Below, in pieces: positions 21,538-32,911 of a stretch of 64,000 nucleotides of DNA. Origin of the DNA: Lolium rigidum (Eukaryota > Streptophyta > Magnoliopsida > Poales > Poaceae); the NCBI RefSeq assembly GCF_022539505.1, contig NC_061510.1, forward strand, positions 230,775,322-230,839,321, read 5' to 3'. Positions within the stretch are counted from its first letter, which is position 1, and the number at the start of each line of letters is the position of its first letter. The position numbers and the translations under genes are program-made. The notes beneath the pieces are model-generated. The model was not told the DNA's origin and did no database searches. It saw only the letters and a list, made by a program, of their open reading frames with translations.

Positions 21538-21612
21538 AATTGTAGAAACTAAAGTCCTCCTCGCTGCCGTCGTCGTCGTCGTCGTCAGTATGCTCGGGGA
21601 GCACTTCATCTT
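21538..21612 (-). pseudogene. Acidic C-terminal peptide remnant, possibly transposase-derived
   Basis: On the minus strand a short frame encodes an Asp/Glu-rich tail (six Asp in a row, then GSEEDF) ending YNL and a stop. The Asp run is a GTC repeat on the plus strand (about 21575-21592). Acidic tails end many plant hAT transposases, and the AATAGC palindromes lie 250-400 bp beyond it, but no upstream transposase domain is found. This is a guess. Confidence 0.2.
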
Positions 21613-23420
21613 CTTTAAGTTATCATATTTTTGACATCATTTGAATTTAGCATATCGGTCATACTTTGCACTTGCACTAATATGAGAAGTACAAGCAAAG
21701 ATACATGCATGAGATGCATCCATCATATATTCAATTCGCCTAGTGACCATGTTGTTTAAGGTTGTTTCACTGTAATCAACCAACTGGAGCAGCATCTAAA
21801 ATAGCGCATGTTAGTTTACCGTATACCATGCAAGAGCTACTCTACATGCCTGCGTCAATAGCTACTTATAATTAGCAGCAAAGCTTTTCATATTTCTTTT
21901 GCTACTAAGAGATGCAGTACTGACTTACTTTGGAGCAGACTACATTTTAAATTTAGTAGTCCTACGGACATGTATCAGGACGAAGGGGGATATTCATATG
22001 GGGGTGCTAATCCATTTTCAGGAACTTTATAGCAGCAGATATATATATATATGCAGATTTTTGAATGACAGTTGGAGCATGATAGCTCATATGAAGAGCT
22101 TAGTTCATTTTGTATTCTAGATAGATAAATCTATTTCAGCGATCCGCCTAGCTAGACTTTGTTATACATTTTAAATTGTAACATGATTTATTATATGGCG
22201 CATGCTATACTTTTAACATGCAACAAGTTTAATTTCTACTCAACTTCATTATATTACTAGCATGATGGTTAGTGAAAAATGCAAGTTGATTTGGCTAGGC
22301 ACAATTCTACCCTACATTTTTGGATAGGTGTGTCACATGAGAATTTGATTAATTTTGGCTTCACTTGTGTTATAACTAGCGCCGTGTAGCAATATGCCCA
22401 CGTGTAGCATAACCAAGAGAAGTATGATTATTTCTTCTTAGTTGTATCATCACTAGCATAGCATAGCATGTAGTGTGACCAAGTAAGAGTATATGTTGAT
22501 TTGTGAGTATGCGGACTTTCCATTCAATATATGCATTCAACTTGGTGGTGCAATATGGTTTCAACACCTATGTTAATGCACTAGCTTTGTATGAGAGACT
22601 AGTGTTTCTATATGAACATATTTCATTAAGTTTCACTTCACTTGTATCATTACTAGCGCCGTGTGACAATACGCCCACGTGTAGCATAACCAAGTGGAGT
22701 TTTGTGATTTCTTCTCATTTGTATTATCACCAACATAGCATAGCACGTATGCACGTAGTGTAACCAAACTCGAAGTATATATTGATTTTATATTTGACGG
22801 AGCATGATAAAAACTATGCCAAATTCTTGGTTCAGTTTAGCTATATGGGACTAAACTATGCATGGAGTAAATATCATGTACAAGCACTTTGATCATTATA
22901 TTTAGTTCTAGTACTAACAACATGATATGCTAGTTTTCTTTGTAACTCCTACCGTGAAATGGAGTACAGAATATTTCACATACACTACTCCGTATCTAGT
23001 GCAAAACCAATATGAGTGAATTTACCCATCAAACAATTTATCGGAATTCATACTTACATCCATATGAGGGAATACATAATTTATTTTAGTTAATATATGC
23101 CGATGGGCCAGCATCAAAAAACGAAACAACTCATGTATATATTTATGACACTAGACTATCATCTTATATGGAGAATAATCTAGGATTTTTACGGCATAGT
23201 AAGTATCATCATGGGATCGGAACTGCCATCAAACATAATTTTATCATGTGCACCTAATTTGTATCCTCATAGGACCAATGGCCACTATGAGACCAAAGTA
23301 GGATTTGGTTGATTATCCCGATTTGTATCTTCATGGGATTTCACCATGAGACCAAAACAAGGGATATATTAATTTGGGCAAGTTAGAGCAATATGTGCAA
23401 TCTAATCAATATCTATTTTA
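21613..23420. other. AT-rich region, no gene recognised
   Basis: It holds the direct duplication described at 22375-22790 and, from about 23200, diverged tcatgagaccaaa units leading into the 67-bp tandem repeat. No coding frame with a motif. Confidence 0.5.
22340..22790. repeat. Direct duplication, period about 277 bp
   Basis: ACTAGCGCCGTGT (22375 and 22652), GCCCACGTGTAGCATAACCA and AGCATAGCA recur in the same order, with a G-box (CACGTG) conserved in both units. The units are diverged by substitutions and small indels. Confidence 0.8.
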
Positions 23421-23621
23421 GTTCTATTCTTGAATTGTATCACATGAGACCAAAGATCATCATGAGACCAAACAAGATATGAACTTGGTTCTATTCTTGA
23501 AGTGTATCACATGAGATCAAAGATCATCATGAGACCAAACAAGATATGAACTTGGTTCTATTCTTGAAGTGTATCACATGAGATCAAAGATCATCATGAG
23601 ACCAAACAAGATATGAACTTT
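23421..23621. repeat. Tandem repeat, three units of 67 bp
   Basis: Units start gttctattcttga at 23421, 23488 and 23555 and contain cacatgaga(t/c)caaagatc and catgagaccaaacaagat. Units 2 and 3 are essentially identical; unit 1 has a few changes. Confidence 0.95.
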
Positions 23622-23744
23622 GGATTGTGTAGGGATTTGAACCTAGAAAATATATGTGTTGTATGGAGCAACAATCACCATGGGAGCACCATAGGAGCAG
23701 GAGAATATGATCCTTCTCTTTTTATTACCTTTGCGTGAAGACGT

Positions 23745-23950
23745 AGGAGCGCCGGCGTGTTCCTTCGGCAGCGTCGGCGACGATCGGCCGACAATACGTA
23801 CAACGAGCGGCCGGCAGCGAATATGTGCGAGTATAGCCTAGCAGCGGGCGCAAGCGTGGGCGAGCAGCGATGGACTGATTTTGTGCTTGATGATGAATGA
23901 TTAGCGAATGGTCATTAGCCCCAGCGATGGACTGGGGTGGTCTTTATATA
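23745..23950 (-). promoter_or_regulatory. Possible promoter and first exon (minus strand)
   Basis: TATATAAAGA (23950-23941 on the minus strand) is followed by about 150 bp of GC-rich leader without ATG and a GT donor-like site (AAAG/GTAATA) near 23744. This could be a truncated LTR promoter or the first exon of a lost gene. No coding partner was found downstream. Confidence 0.3.
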
Positions 23951-24237
23951 GGCGATTGGCTGAGTGCCGCCGTAAGAAAATCGTGGGAACGTGCCCACGT
24001 TCTCTCGATCGTGCAGGTCCAGGAAACTTGGCCGAGCGGGTATCGTGGCCGAGTAGATCTTTGTGCGGTCAGCCTTTTGCTATGTATTCTCTAGTGGGCT
24101 TTGGTAATTTAATAACCCAGCTAGTTAGCCGGATAAGCTCAACGCATTGTCTTGCTTGTGGACATGGGCTGGGTATTATTATATGTTAATTAAGGTACGG
24201 TGCCGCAAAATCCATGCAACCTAGAGTTGACGTAGAG

Positions 24238-24448
24238 TCACTTCTTTCGAACTCTGCGTTGAGCTACGGAAGAAGACTTCCTCACCACGCTTCTCCTGAA
24301 GCTCGAATCAAAATTTGTTTTGGCTTATAATCTAGTTTGATCTAAACTCGAGTATAAGCCAGAACAAATTTGGCATCAGAGCTTCTGGAAGAAGTAGGTA
24401 GGAAGAAGCTTCCCCCATAAGCCATCGTAGAAACCGAAAAGAAGTGGC
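24238..24448. repeat. ~211-nt imperfect foldback with PBS-like arms
   Basis: Arms of about 103 and 108 nt meet at 24340. Matching blocks include TTTGTT(T/C)TGGCTTATA against its complement, a gaagctc segment and an outer acttctttcg segment. The right arm contains TGGCATCAGAGC (24371-24382), one base from the initiator-tRNA primer site TGGTATCAGAGC. It could be two inverted short LTR/PBS units or a MITE. Confidence 0.65.
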
Positions 24449-25104
24449 CTGTAGTTGGTTTGGTCGTGCCTCAGTAGCATGTAAACTAGCTAGATTGTAA
24501 ACTGTCAATTCACGTTGCTAGCATAGCTCAACTTCTACACATGTTGTGAATTTCTCTTTGGTGAAATCTTTCTATGATATATTTAATATGATGTGCTCGT
24601 ATTTCATAGGGTTGCCGCGGTGATACCGATGTAATTTTAATCTCGCGATCGATTATTTATCGTCACCGCGACTTTGCTTATTTTAGTCAATATTAGACTA
24701 TCGTAGTTGGCGCAATGTCCAAAAGACAAATATGTTTTATTTTATTTGTAAGGAAACTCTTATTTTTTTATTTAATTATGTCTATATATAATCGAGACAA
24801 AATTGGTGTCAACAGATGCCCCTCGAGGTCTGGATGTGAATGAGTCTTTATATTTCAGATCCAGAGCTCGAAAATATGTTCAGGTGTTTTATTCATACGT
24901 ACGTGCAGAATATTTCAGTGAACATGACGTTTAGATAAGGATTCAGTTGTTTTGTGCCACCGGAGAATCCAGTTGTCAAATTTAAAAGTCTATCGCGGCT
25001 TCGGTTTGGATAGTAACCGAGTTCCTGAAAACCTGTGCCGTTAGCAGTATTCAGGGCGCAGCTAATAGATACACCTTATCTCGTCCTTTTTTTCACTTTT
25101 CCTA
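24449..25104. other. No gene recognised
   Basis: Contains a short facing pair (ccgcggtgata near 24616 and tcaccgcg near 24663). No coding frame. Confidence 0.5.
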
Positions 25105-25259
25105 ACTAACAGCTAGCTGTTTCTCAATTGGAGAACAGCCACTTTTCTGTCCGTTGATCTCTTTTCAGTATGCACAAATCTTGGCGCATCGCTGACAGCT
25201 TGTCTGCGCCGCTCGACCCACCTCTTTATTTCTTTATTAGTCTCCTTTTTTTCTGAACT

Positions 25260-25690
25260 CTCCACGACTCCACGAGTGAGCAGAGAAGAGAAGGTGGGAG
25301 AAGAGAAGGGAGGGGCTGAGATTAGGAGAGGTCTGCCCCTCATCGGGCGTGCTCCGGGAGAGAGGTGGCTCGCGGGGACGGAAGCCAAGAGCGCCGACGC
25401 GGAGATACGTCGTCTCAGGTTATTTTTCCTCTTTTTCCCGCTCTCACTTGTTCGCCGACGGGAGTGATGTTTTGTTCGGATGTGCTAGCCGACTAGCCGT
25501 GGCTGGCGTGGCCGGCGCGGGAGTAGTGTGATGGTCTGTTTTCCGGTGGCCGTACTGACGTTCGAGAGTTGCGGATGCGTGACCACGGTGTCGTCGGCGG
25601 GGTGGTCCTATTTAGGTTGCGGGCCATGGATTCAGTCGCTGAGTAGAAGCGTAGGAGTGACGGTGAGTTCCTGATTACTGATTTTTTTTC
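25260..25690 (+). other. GC-rich leader-like stretch
   Basis: A CpG- and GAGA-rich block in AT-rich surroundings has donor-like GT sites (ctcag/gtta near 25418, acg/gtgag near 25661) but no long frame. It may be a promoter plus untranslated first exon captured in the element. No product can be named. Confidence 0.3.
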
Positions 25691-27059
25691 AATTCACGAC
25701 TGGAGCTCCATGGTTGCTGGATTTCAGATCTGCTGCCGCATGTATGATTTTTCAGTTTCAGTTCGTCGACTGGTATAGAAGTAGACGGGTAGTTGTCTGC
25801 TCGTGTGTGGGGCAAAATGATTAACCAAGAACTTGGGGAATTTTGATATGTGCACATGTCCCTCATTAGTCTCGTTTCCACCAATCCCCCATCCTGTGTG
25901 TCTTTGTATCACGTTCTTGTTGATGATGCTTTTTGTTACAGTGTACTGTAGATTGAAATTTCCATGTGTGACTAGTTCCTTGTACTTTATACTCTTGAAA
26001 TCATTTACAGAAGAAAATTTATGTCGCAAGAGTTTTGCTAGGCAGGCTCCTAATAATTTTTGTCTCTCCGTATGTCCTCTACTGTTATCATATTGTAGAT
26101 TGAAGAGGTAAAAGTTTGTTGATAAAGTAGTGTAATCAGTATGTCGTTGAAGCATCTTTCTTCAGAGTATAGTTATCTTCCTTCAGACTAGTGTAACCAG
26201 TTCCTTAGTTTTCAGTATATATTTTTGTCAGTTCTTCTTTTTCTCTTAGTTTAGTCTTCAGGTAGCCATTATCCTTCAGTCATTAGTGGATAATTTGAGG
26301 TCTATGTACATACTGATTCATTTCTTCTTCAACTTGATTTCATTTAGCGTTTGTCCATTATTTTTCTGAAAGAGGGCCAGCGGTTAAGTCAGGATGGAGC
26401 TAGGTGAGTAGAGTGGTGGCTGTAGTGTGCTTATTTTCTTCAGATTTTACTCAAGTGAATATTCTATATCTAGACATTGAGTTGTATTGTACTTTTATTG
26501 GCTTTCTTACATGCATGTTCTAAATCTGATTGTTTCCTGCTTAATACATATATAAGTTGGTAATTTTTTGTGCATTTAAATTGGCGCGCTTAGTTTTCTA
26601 CATAATTTTTTATCCTTTTAGCCACTATAATTGTTAATTTCTTTCTGCCACCAGGACTATTAGTGTGATCTTGCTTGCGAAAAAATATTTGCAAAACGTT
26701 GTAATGTAGTAATGATAATATCCTTCATCTGTTGTAGTCTCCATCTTGCAAAGTTTTTGATCCATTGCATTATGTTCTGGGATATCTTTGACTCTTAGTT
26801 GGTCAGTTATATTACGGTTACCTTCACACTTGTTATGTAGGTTGCCAAAAATACTATAGGTTGATCTTTGCAACTGCAAGGTGAGTGGAGCAGTGGCTGT
26901 AGCATGCTAGCCTAATGTGTAACGCATATCACTGCTCATATCCTCCAAGCATAAGGATAACATCATGTAATTAGAGATAATTCTTGAACTGTACTCTTAA
27001 ACTAGTTTGATAAGTCACTACCTAGACATATGTTTTTTTCAGTCATATCTTTGTATTTC

Positions 27060-28330
27060 GTCAGAGTGGTAGAGCAAGATGAGCGGAAGCGTCTATGTTG
27101 TGCTAGTTCTTTTCTATTTTTATTACCTTAGTTTCTTTCTTCGTTGTTCTTAGTTTTTTCAGTTTTAGTTTTTATTTAATGTTTCTTTAGTCATCATGGG
27201 TCTTTAGTCATAATGCTATCGGTCTTCATTGTCTATTCCTTTATCATTGGTATTGTCAGGCACTTATCAGTCTATCCATTTCAATTTTGTCGGTCAATCT
27301 TAGTTTCAGTTATCAGTGTCTCTGCCATTAGTCCCACTGTTTCTTTTTCTCAGTCTTCATCTTTTGTTTTCTCCAATTTATATTTGCTCTCATTCCTGTG
27401 TTCATTCTTAATTTTCTTTAGTCATTCGAACTTCTTCATTTTTTTACATTCAATAGTTCAGCCATTCTGTCAAGTATCTCATTATTAATTTAGTTACTCA
27501 GTCCTTCATTATCTATTATTCATTTTGCCTTTCTAGTTTCTCATTCTTTCCTTAGTCCTCAGTCATATGTTTCAGTATTCATTCAATTTATTTGTCCATA
27601 GTCTTCAATCATAAGTATTCTCAGTTCCTATTTTCAGATAATTTCATTAGTCTTTAGTGTTGATTTTTTCAATTCCAAGCATGATAGTTGCATTAGCTTT
27701 TTAGTCCATTAGTTGTGTTTCTGTGTTTATTCTTTAGTATTCTTCAGTTAGTTCACCTTAGTTCATCACTAATTCAGTTATTTTCTTAAGTCTCACTATT
27801 TCAGTCTCATTTTTTGGCATTTACTCAATATCTTTATTTTTATTTTTTGTTGATCATTGTGGCTCAGTTTTGTTTCTTAAGTCTCTCACTTATTCGTCAC
27901 TCATTTCTTGGCATTTTAAAACTTTGAATAACATTTCAGTTTTTCAGTCACTCATTTCCTAGCATTTCAAAGTTCAGTCCTCATTCTTTTTCTTTGAATT
28001 TCTTGAGTTGAGTCTTCGCCTCTTAATACATATCATTCATTCTTAATACATATCATTCACCTCTTTTTGATTCATTCGTCAAGTATCTATGTCTTATTCT
28101 TAAATCGTGAACATCCCTTTTCTCATTATAGTATTGGATTAGTATTTTCTTTCACTCCTAAATCATAATATTATTCTTCATTATTCTCTCCCTCTCCTTT
28201 CATTTCTCTACCAATACCATCCCATCTCTCCATTTAGTCTTTAGTTTTCAGTTTGTAGGAATCTCACTCCTTGCTCTTCAGATCTTACTCTATTTTTCTA
28301 GTGTTCAGAAAGTTCAAAGTTAAGAGGTTG
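27060..28330 (+). repeat. Strand-asymmetric TTCAGT/TTTAGT-rich low-complexity tract
   Basis: More than 1.2 kb of pyrimidine-rich plus strand is made largely of T runs interrupted by AGT or CAGTC, with few purine tracts. No frame longer than about 90 codons, and those are low complexity. No fixed period by eye. It looks like a degraded satellite or an intron-like filler. Confidence 0.6.
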
Positions 28331-28424
28331 GTGAGTTCAGAGTTCAGATGCTCTTTCTTCATATTTGGAGATTTTCTTTGTTCACTTACGTTTTGGAAGT
28401 TCTCTTCATTTTCTGTGTCTTCGC

Positions 28425-28880
28425 TCTTTTAACTATCGGCAACCTCATGCATTTGTTTTCTTGTCTGGTTTTGTCCATATCAATTGCAAAGAATACAATC
28501 CTGCAAGTTAATGCGGTTGTGCGGGAAGTACCAACCTGGGCAAAAGGTAAATTCTTCAGTGACTTTTTTCTATGCTCATTTGACTGTCTTATTATTCATT
28601 GCTATCAGCATTCCGTTTGTTGTGTTGCATACTCTGGAGTTCTCACGTATCTCTGCCCTCTTTTATTTTTTACATATCTGATTCACTCTTTCTTCAGTTT
28701 CTAACAACTTAATCTATTATTCTTCGGTCTTTCAACTCTCGGCAACCTCATCTATTTGTATTGTTGGCTGGTTGTGTCCATATCAATCGCAAAGAATGCA
28801 ATTTTGCAAGCTAACACGGTGGTGTAGAAAGTATCAGCCTGGACAAAATGCAAGTCTTTTGGTGACTTTTTCTTATGTAA
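28425..28880 (+). repeat. Direct duplication, period 303 bp
   Basis: CGGCAACCTCAT at 28437 and 28740 starts two copies that share gtccatatcaat(t/c)gcaaag, a gcaag(t/c)taa block and a gtgactttttct end. The first copy lies in a 118-codon frame (28348-28704) with hydrophobic runs; the second copy breaks that frame. A gene is not supported. Confidence 0.8.
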
Positions 28881-29936
28881 TATGATATATTTTGTTACAA
28901 AATCTGTCCCTTTTAACACCAGTGCAACGCAACCCAAAACGTGTGATTCATTGTCACATTTCTATCTTAATATAATGAGAGTTCAAACTCTTTATTTTTC
29001 TGTTTTTTGCAGTTTGGGTACTCGTGCATTTGCATACCTCGTCCTATCACCTTGGATCACCCTTGTTAAGAGGGTATCTCTGTGTTCAATTTTTTTAAGG
29101 GTAAGAGAGGCTTTCATTCATAAAAGACAGTTTTACTATCATTCAATACGAGTTGTTGAATGTGTGCTAGGACGTGCTGGTGCCAGACTCCAGCGAAGTC
29201 TTGGCTACGGCACGACCAGCTAGTACATGTGCTACAACATTACATCTCTCATAATACTCTGCAAAACGGAAATGACTTGATGCAATCGGTGATTTGTTGT
29301 AGGTGGAGCAGAACTCGTTGTTTCAACCACAACACAATGACCACATTCGTATCCTTGCACAAGCTCAGATCTTGAAGACAGGTTAGAGCCTTGGCTTCTT
29401 AAGGTTCACGACATGTTGCCAATAAGTTCACGACTGCCAACAACACTAAACCTTTGGAATTTCTACCATCAGGTAGAGCCTTGGCTTTTTCCCTCCATTC
29501 TTCCAATGGGAGCGTCTTGAACTCCCATAGTTTTGCATGATGAGTAGCAGTGGCAGCTTTTTGCATGGATCGAGTGGTTGGAGCAGGCGAGATGGTTTTC
29601 TTGAAGGAGAAGAAGATCTAACATGAGCGTGTGTTCTTACAGGGGATGCCCCGTTCTATTTTATGGGCTTCTAGCCTTTTTTGTGTGGCTTTTATTGTTC
29701 TGGGCTTAAAGAAGCAGTTAGAAGTTAGAACTCAATGTTAAATGAAGACTCAATACTGGAAAGCTGAATGATGTAGGCTGAACTGAAATCTGTCTGTTTT
29801 CTCTGGACGAGACAGCCACTTTTTTCAACCCAGGCTTATTCATTAAATTTTGTATTGTAAGTTGACAGTTGTCATCATTTCATTGGTTAGAAAAAGTGTC
29901 TGTTCCCCAATTAGAAAACAGGCAGCTGTTGTTTAG

Positions 29937-30926
29937 TCACTCCCTGTTACGCTCCAGTCTTTCTTTTCTTGACTTCTCTGTTGGGAGGCGTTCCTGCAAC
30001 CCAGCGCTGTATCACTTGGTCATTGAGTACGCATGCCATCAGGCAATCGATGAATCTCTTTTTTGTTTTGTTTAGATGGTTACAGGGTGATGGTTGTTTG
30101 ATCTGATCTCCTCCTTCCCATAATTTTCTGCAGGAGCGCTTAATCGAGATCTGTCGTATTAGGCTGGTCTGCGTGTTTGCTTCTTAGCCAGGTACATCAC
30201 CATCTTCACCTCCATCTTTTTGTTTGTTTGGCGTAGAGTAGATATGCTGGTCCTATATCGCTACAGCATGTAATTTAATTAGCAAGGGTGGGCTGTTAGC
30301 ACTTCTCTGGACTATACGTGTTATTAAGTCATCCGTTCCCATTTTGAAATTTCATTTTCCCGGTTGGCGTGCCGGCAAGTTTTATATGAACTTGGTCCGT
30401 CGTACAACCCTGAATACTGATGTGTGAGCTAATATTTTTGTTATACGCCAGGAATTTCTCAGATTTGGTGTTCAAGCGATTTTTTTTTCACTTTGATTAT
30501 ACTATCATAGAGACCGGTTTATTCTTTATTTTCATCTTAGACATGCCAGCAGTTCTCTCGCAGTTGGCGTTCCGGCAAGTCCGCGTAAGCGCTTGGTCCG
30601 TCGTACAACTGTGGAAGCTACTACTAATAACACCCATACATCATGTCAAACTTTTGATTTTTTTTTTGATTTGATTTTTTATTCTGGTAAGCTACTATAC
30701 GAGCTTGAATAGTTCTGTGGGTGTTGAGTGAACGATCATTATCAGCTTATGGCCAATTCGTTTTTTCTTACTTAAGTATTTCATTTTCAATTTGCAGGAG
30801 CGTATTGAACAGTGAGGTAGGAATAGCTGCTCCTGACGCTAGGTAACCTATCATGTCATTTTTTTCTTTTGAATTCAGAATTACGCGCGCATATATGCTT
30901 TCATATTGCTTATATGCCCTTTGTAC
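29937..30926. other. No complete gene; 200-bp-spaced duplication
   Basis: GTTGGCGT(G/T)CCGGCAAGT followed by CTTGGTCCGTCGTACAAC occurs at 30363 and again at 30563. Two tgcaggagcg splice-acceptor-like sites (about 30131, 30795) and GT sites suggest short untranslated exons leading to the exon at 30927. Confidence 0.4.
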
Positions 30927-30931
30927 TTATA

Positions 30932-31057
30932 GATGGTGCATGATCCAGTGTTAGTCCCTCCGAATGAGCTATCCATCTGTCAATTGGCTGAGCAAAATTT
31001 GTATGAACCTGCTACTAGTGAACAAGTTAATCTGGTGATCCGAAAACGGGTGTTGAT
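30932..31057 (+). pseudogene. Host-like exon cut off by the LTR array
   Basis: After a TATAG acceptor, a 42-codon frame opens with ATG (MVHDPVLVPPNELSICQLA...), runs without stops and has ordinary amino-acid composition. It is broken at 31057/31058, where LTR A begins. The product is not recognised. The sequence beyond the array (45586 on) is LINE, so the rest of this gene is not on the other side. Confidence 0.35.
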
Positions 31058-32659
31058 TGATACGTCTCCGACGTAACGATAATTTCTTATGTTCTATGCC
31101 ATATTATTGATGATACCTACATGTTTTATGCACACTTTATGTCATATTCGTGCATTTTCTGGAACTAACCTATTAACACGATGCCGAAGTGCCAGTTCCT
31201 GTTTTCTGCTGTTTTTGGTTTCAGAAATCCTAGTAACGAAATATTCTCGGAATTGGACGAAACGAAGACCCAGGGGCCTATTTTTCCACGGAGCTTCCAG
31301 AAGACCGAAGAGCATACGAAGTGGGGCCACGAGGTGGCGACACCACATGGCGGCGCGGCCAAGGGGGGCCCGCGCCGCCATATGGTGTGGGCCCCTCGTC
31401 GGGCCCCCGACTCGCCCTTCCGCCTACTTAAAGCCTCCGTCGCGAAACCCCCGAGGCGAAAAACCACGATACGGAAAACCTTACCGAGACGCCGCCGCCG
31501 CCGATCCCATCTCGGGGGATCCTCGGAGATCTCCTCCGGCACCCTGCCGGAGAGGGGATTCATCTCCCGGAGGACTCTACACCGCCATGGTCGCCTCCGG
31601 AGTGATGAGTGAGTAGTTCACCCCCGGACTATGGGTCCATAGCAGTAGCTAGATGGTTGTCTTCTCCTCATTGTGCTTCATTGTTGGATCTTGTGAGCTG
31701 CCTAACATGATCAAGATCATCTATCCGTAATACTCTATGTTGTGTTTGTCGGGATCCGATGGATAGAGAATACCATGTTATGTTAATTATCAAGTTATTA
31801 CATATGTGTTGTTTATGATCTTGCATGCTCTCCGTTACTAGTAGAGGTTCTGGCCAAGTTTTTTCTTTTAACTCCAAGAGAGAGTATTTATGCTCGATAG
31901 TGGGTTCATGCCTGCATTGACACTCGGGACAAGTGACAGAAAGTTCTAAGGTTGTGCTGTGTCTGTTGCCACTAGGGATAAAACATTGGCGCTATGTCCG
32001 AGGATGTAGTTGTTGATTACATTACGCACCATACTTAATGCAATTGTCCGTTGCTTTGCAACTTAATACTTGGAAGGGGTTCGGACGATAACTCGAAGGT
32101 GGACTTTTTAGGCATAGATGCGAGTTGGATGGCGGTCTATGTACTTTGTCGTAATGCCCAATTAAATCTCACTATACTTATCATGACATGTATGTGCATT
32201 GTTATGCCCTCTCTATTTGTCAATTGCCCGATCGTAATTTGTTCACCCAACATGCTTTTATCCGATGGGAGAGACACCTCTAGTGAACTGTGGACCCCGG
32301 TCCATTCTTTTAATACCGAAATACAAATCTGTCTGCAATACTTGTTTTACTCGTTTTCTCTGCAAACAATCATCTTCCACATAATTCGGTTAATCCTTTG
32401 TTACAGACAAGCTCGGTGAGATTGACAACCTCACTCGTTTCGTTGGGGCAAAGTACTTTGGTTGTGTTGTGCGGGTTCCACGTTGGCGCCGGAATCTCCG
32501 GTGTTGCGCCGCACTACATCCCGCCGCCATCAACCTTCAACGTGCTTCTTGACTCCTACTGGTTCGATTAAACCTTGGTTTCTTACGAGGAAACTTGCCG
32601 CTGTGCGCATCACACCTTCCTCTTGGGGTTCCCAACGGACGTGTCAACCACACGCATCA
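31058..32659 (+). repeat. LTR A of the Athila-like array, complete
   Basis: Starts TGATACGTCTCCGACG and ends cacgcatca, 1602 bp. The 5-mer before it is ttgat (31053-31057). A TATA-like tacttaaag lies near 31423. It aligns throughout with LTR B (37621) and LTR C (43994) with scattered substitutions and many one-base indels. Confidence 0.92.
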
Positions 32660-32667
32660 AGCAAATT

Positions 32668-32686
32668 TCCGGCGCCGTTGTCGGGG
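32668..32686 (+). other. Primer binding site (Athila/tRNA-Asp type)
   Basis: CCGGCGCCGTTGTCGGGGA lies 8 bases after LTR A and is close to TGGCGCCGTTGCCGGGGA, the primer site of many plant Athila-like gypsy elements. The equivalent of the second unit is lost in the gap. Confidence 0.7.
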
Positions 32687-32911
32687 AGATCAAGACACGC
32701 TGCAAGGGGAGTCTCCACTTCCCAATCTCTTTACTTTGTTTTTGTCTTGCTTTATTTTATTTACTACTTTGTTTGCTGCATTATATCAAAACACAAAAAA
32801 TTAGTTGCTAGTTTTACTTTATTTACTGTCTTGTTTGCTATATCAAAAACACAAAAAAATTAGTTTACTTGTATTTACTTTATCTAGTTTGCTTTATTTA
32901 CTACTGCTAAA

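Larger units (their letters stand above)
25105..29936. mobile_element. Putative 4.8-kb element bounded by diverged terminal inverted repeats
   Basis: The left segment 25108-25150 (aacagctagctgtttctc, aattggagaacagcc, acttttctg) matches the reverse complement of 29925-29885 (aacagctgcctgttttct, aattggggaacagac, actttttct) over about 45 bp at roughly 80 percent. The interior has no transposase or other recognisable protein. It contains a GC-rich leader, T-rich low-complexity DNA and local duplications. No target duplication was identified, so the outer limits are approximate. It is probably a non-autonomous DNA transposon (Mutator-like by size), or a fortuitous pair. Confidence 0.45.

Noticed and set aside
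22340..23621. CRISPR-like array of spaced repeats
   Set aside because: Units are contiguous or diverged without unique spacers, and the genome is a plant; these are ordinary tandem repeats.
24366..24382. PBS-like TGGCATCAGAGC as proof of a complete LTR retrotransposon
   Set aside because: No second LTR, purine tract or coding follows; reported only as part of the foldback.
28348..28704. 118-codon hydrophobic frame
   Set aside because: It lies in a T-rich tract, and its duplicated counterpart 303 bp later breaks the frame, so it is not maintained as protein.
31089..31616. Open frames of 130-175 codons in LTR A (and the same in LTRs B and C)
   Set aside because: They change frame among the three LTR copies and lie in the GC-rich promoter region; not coding.
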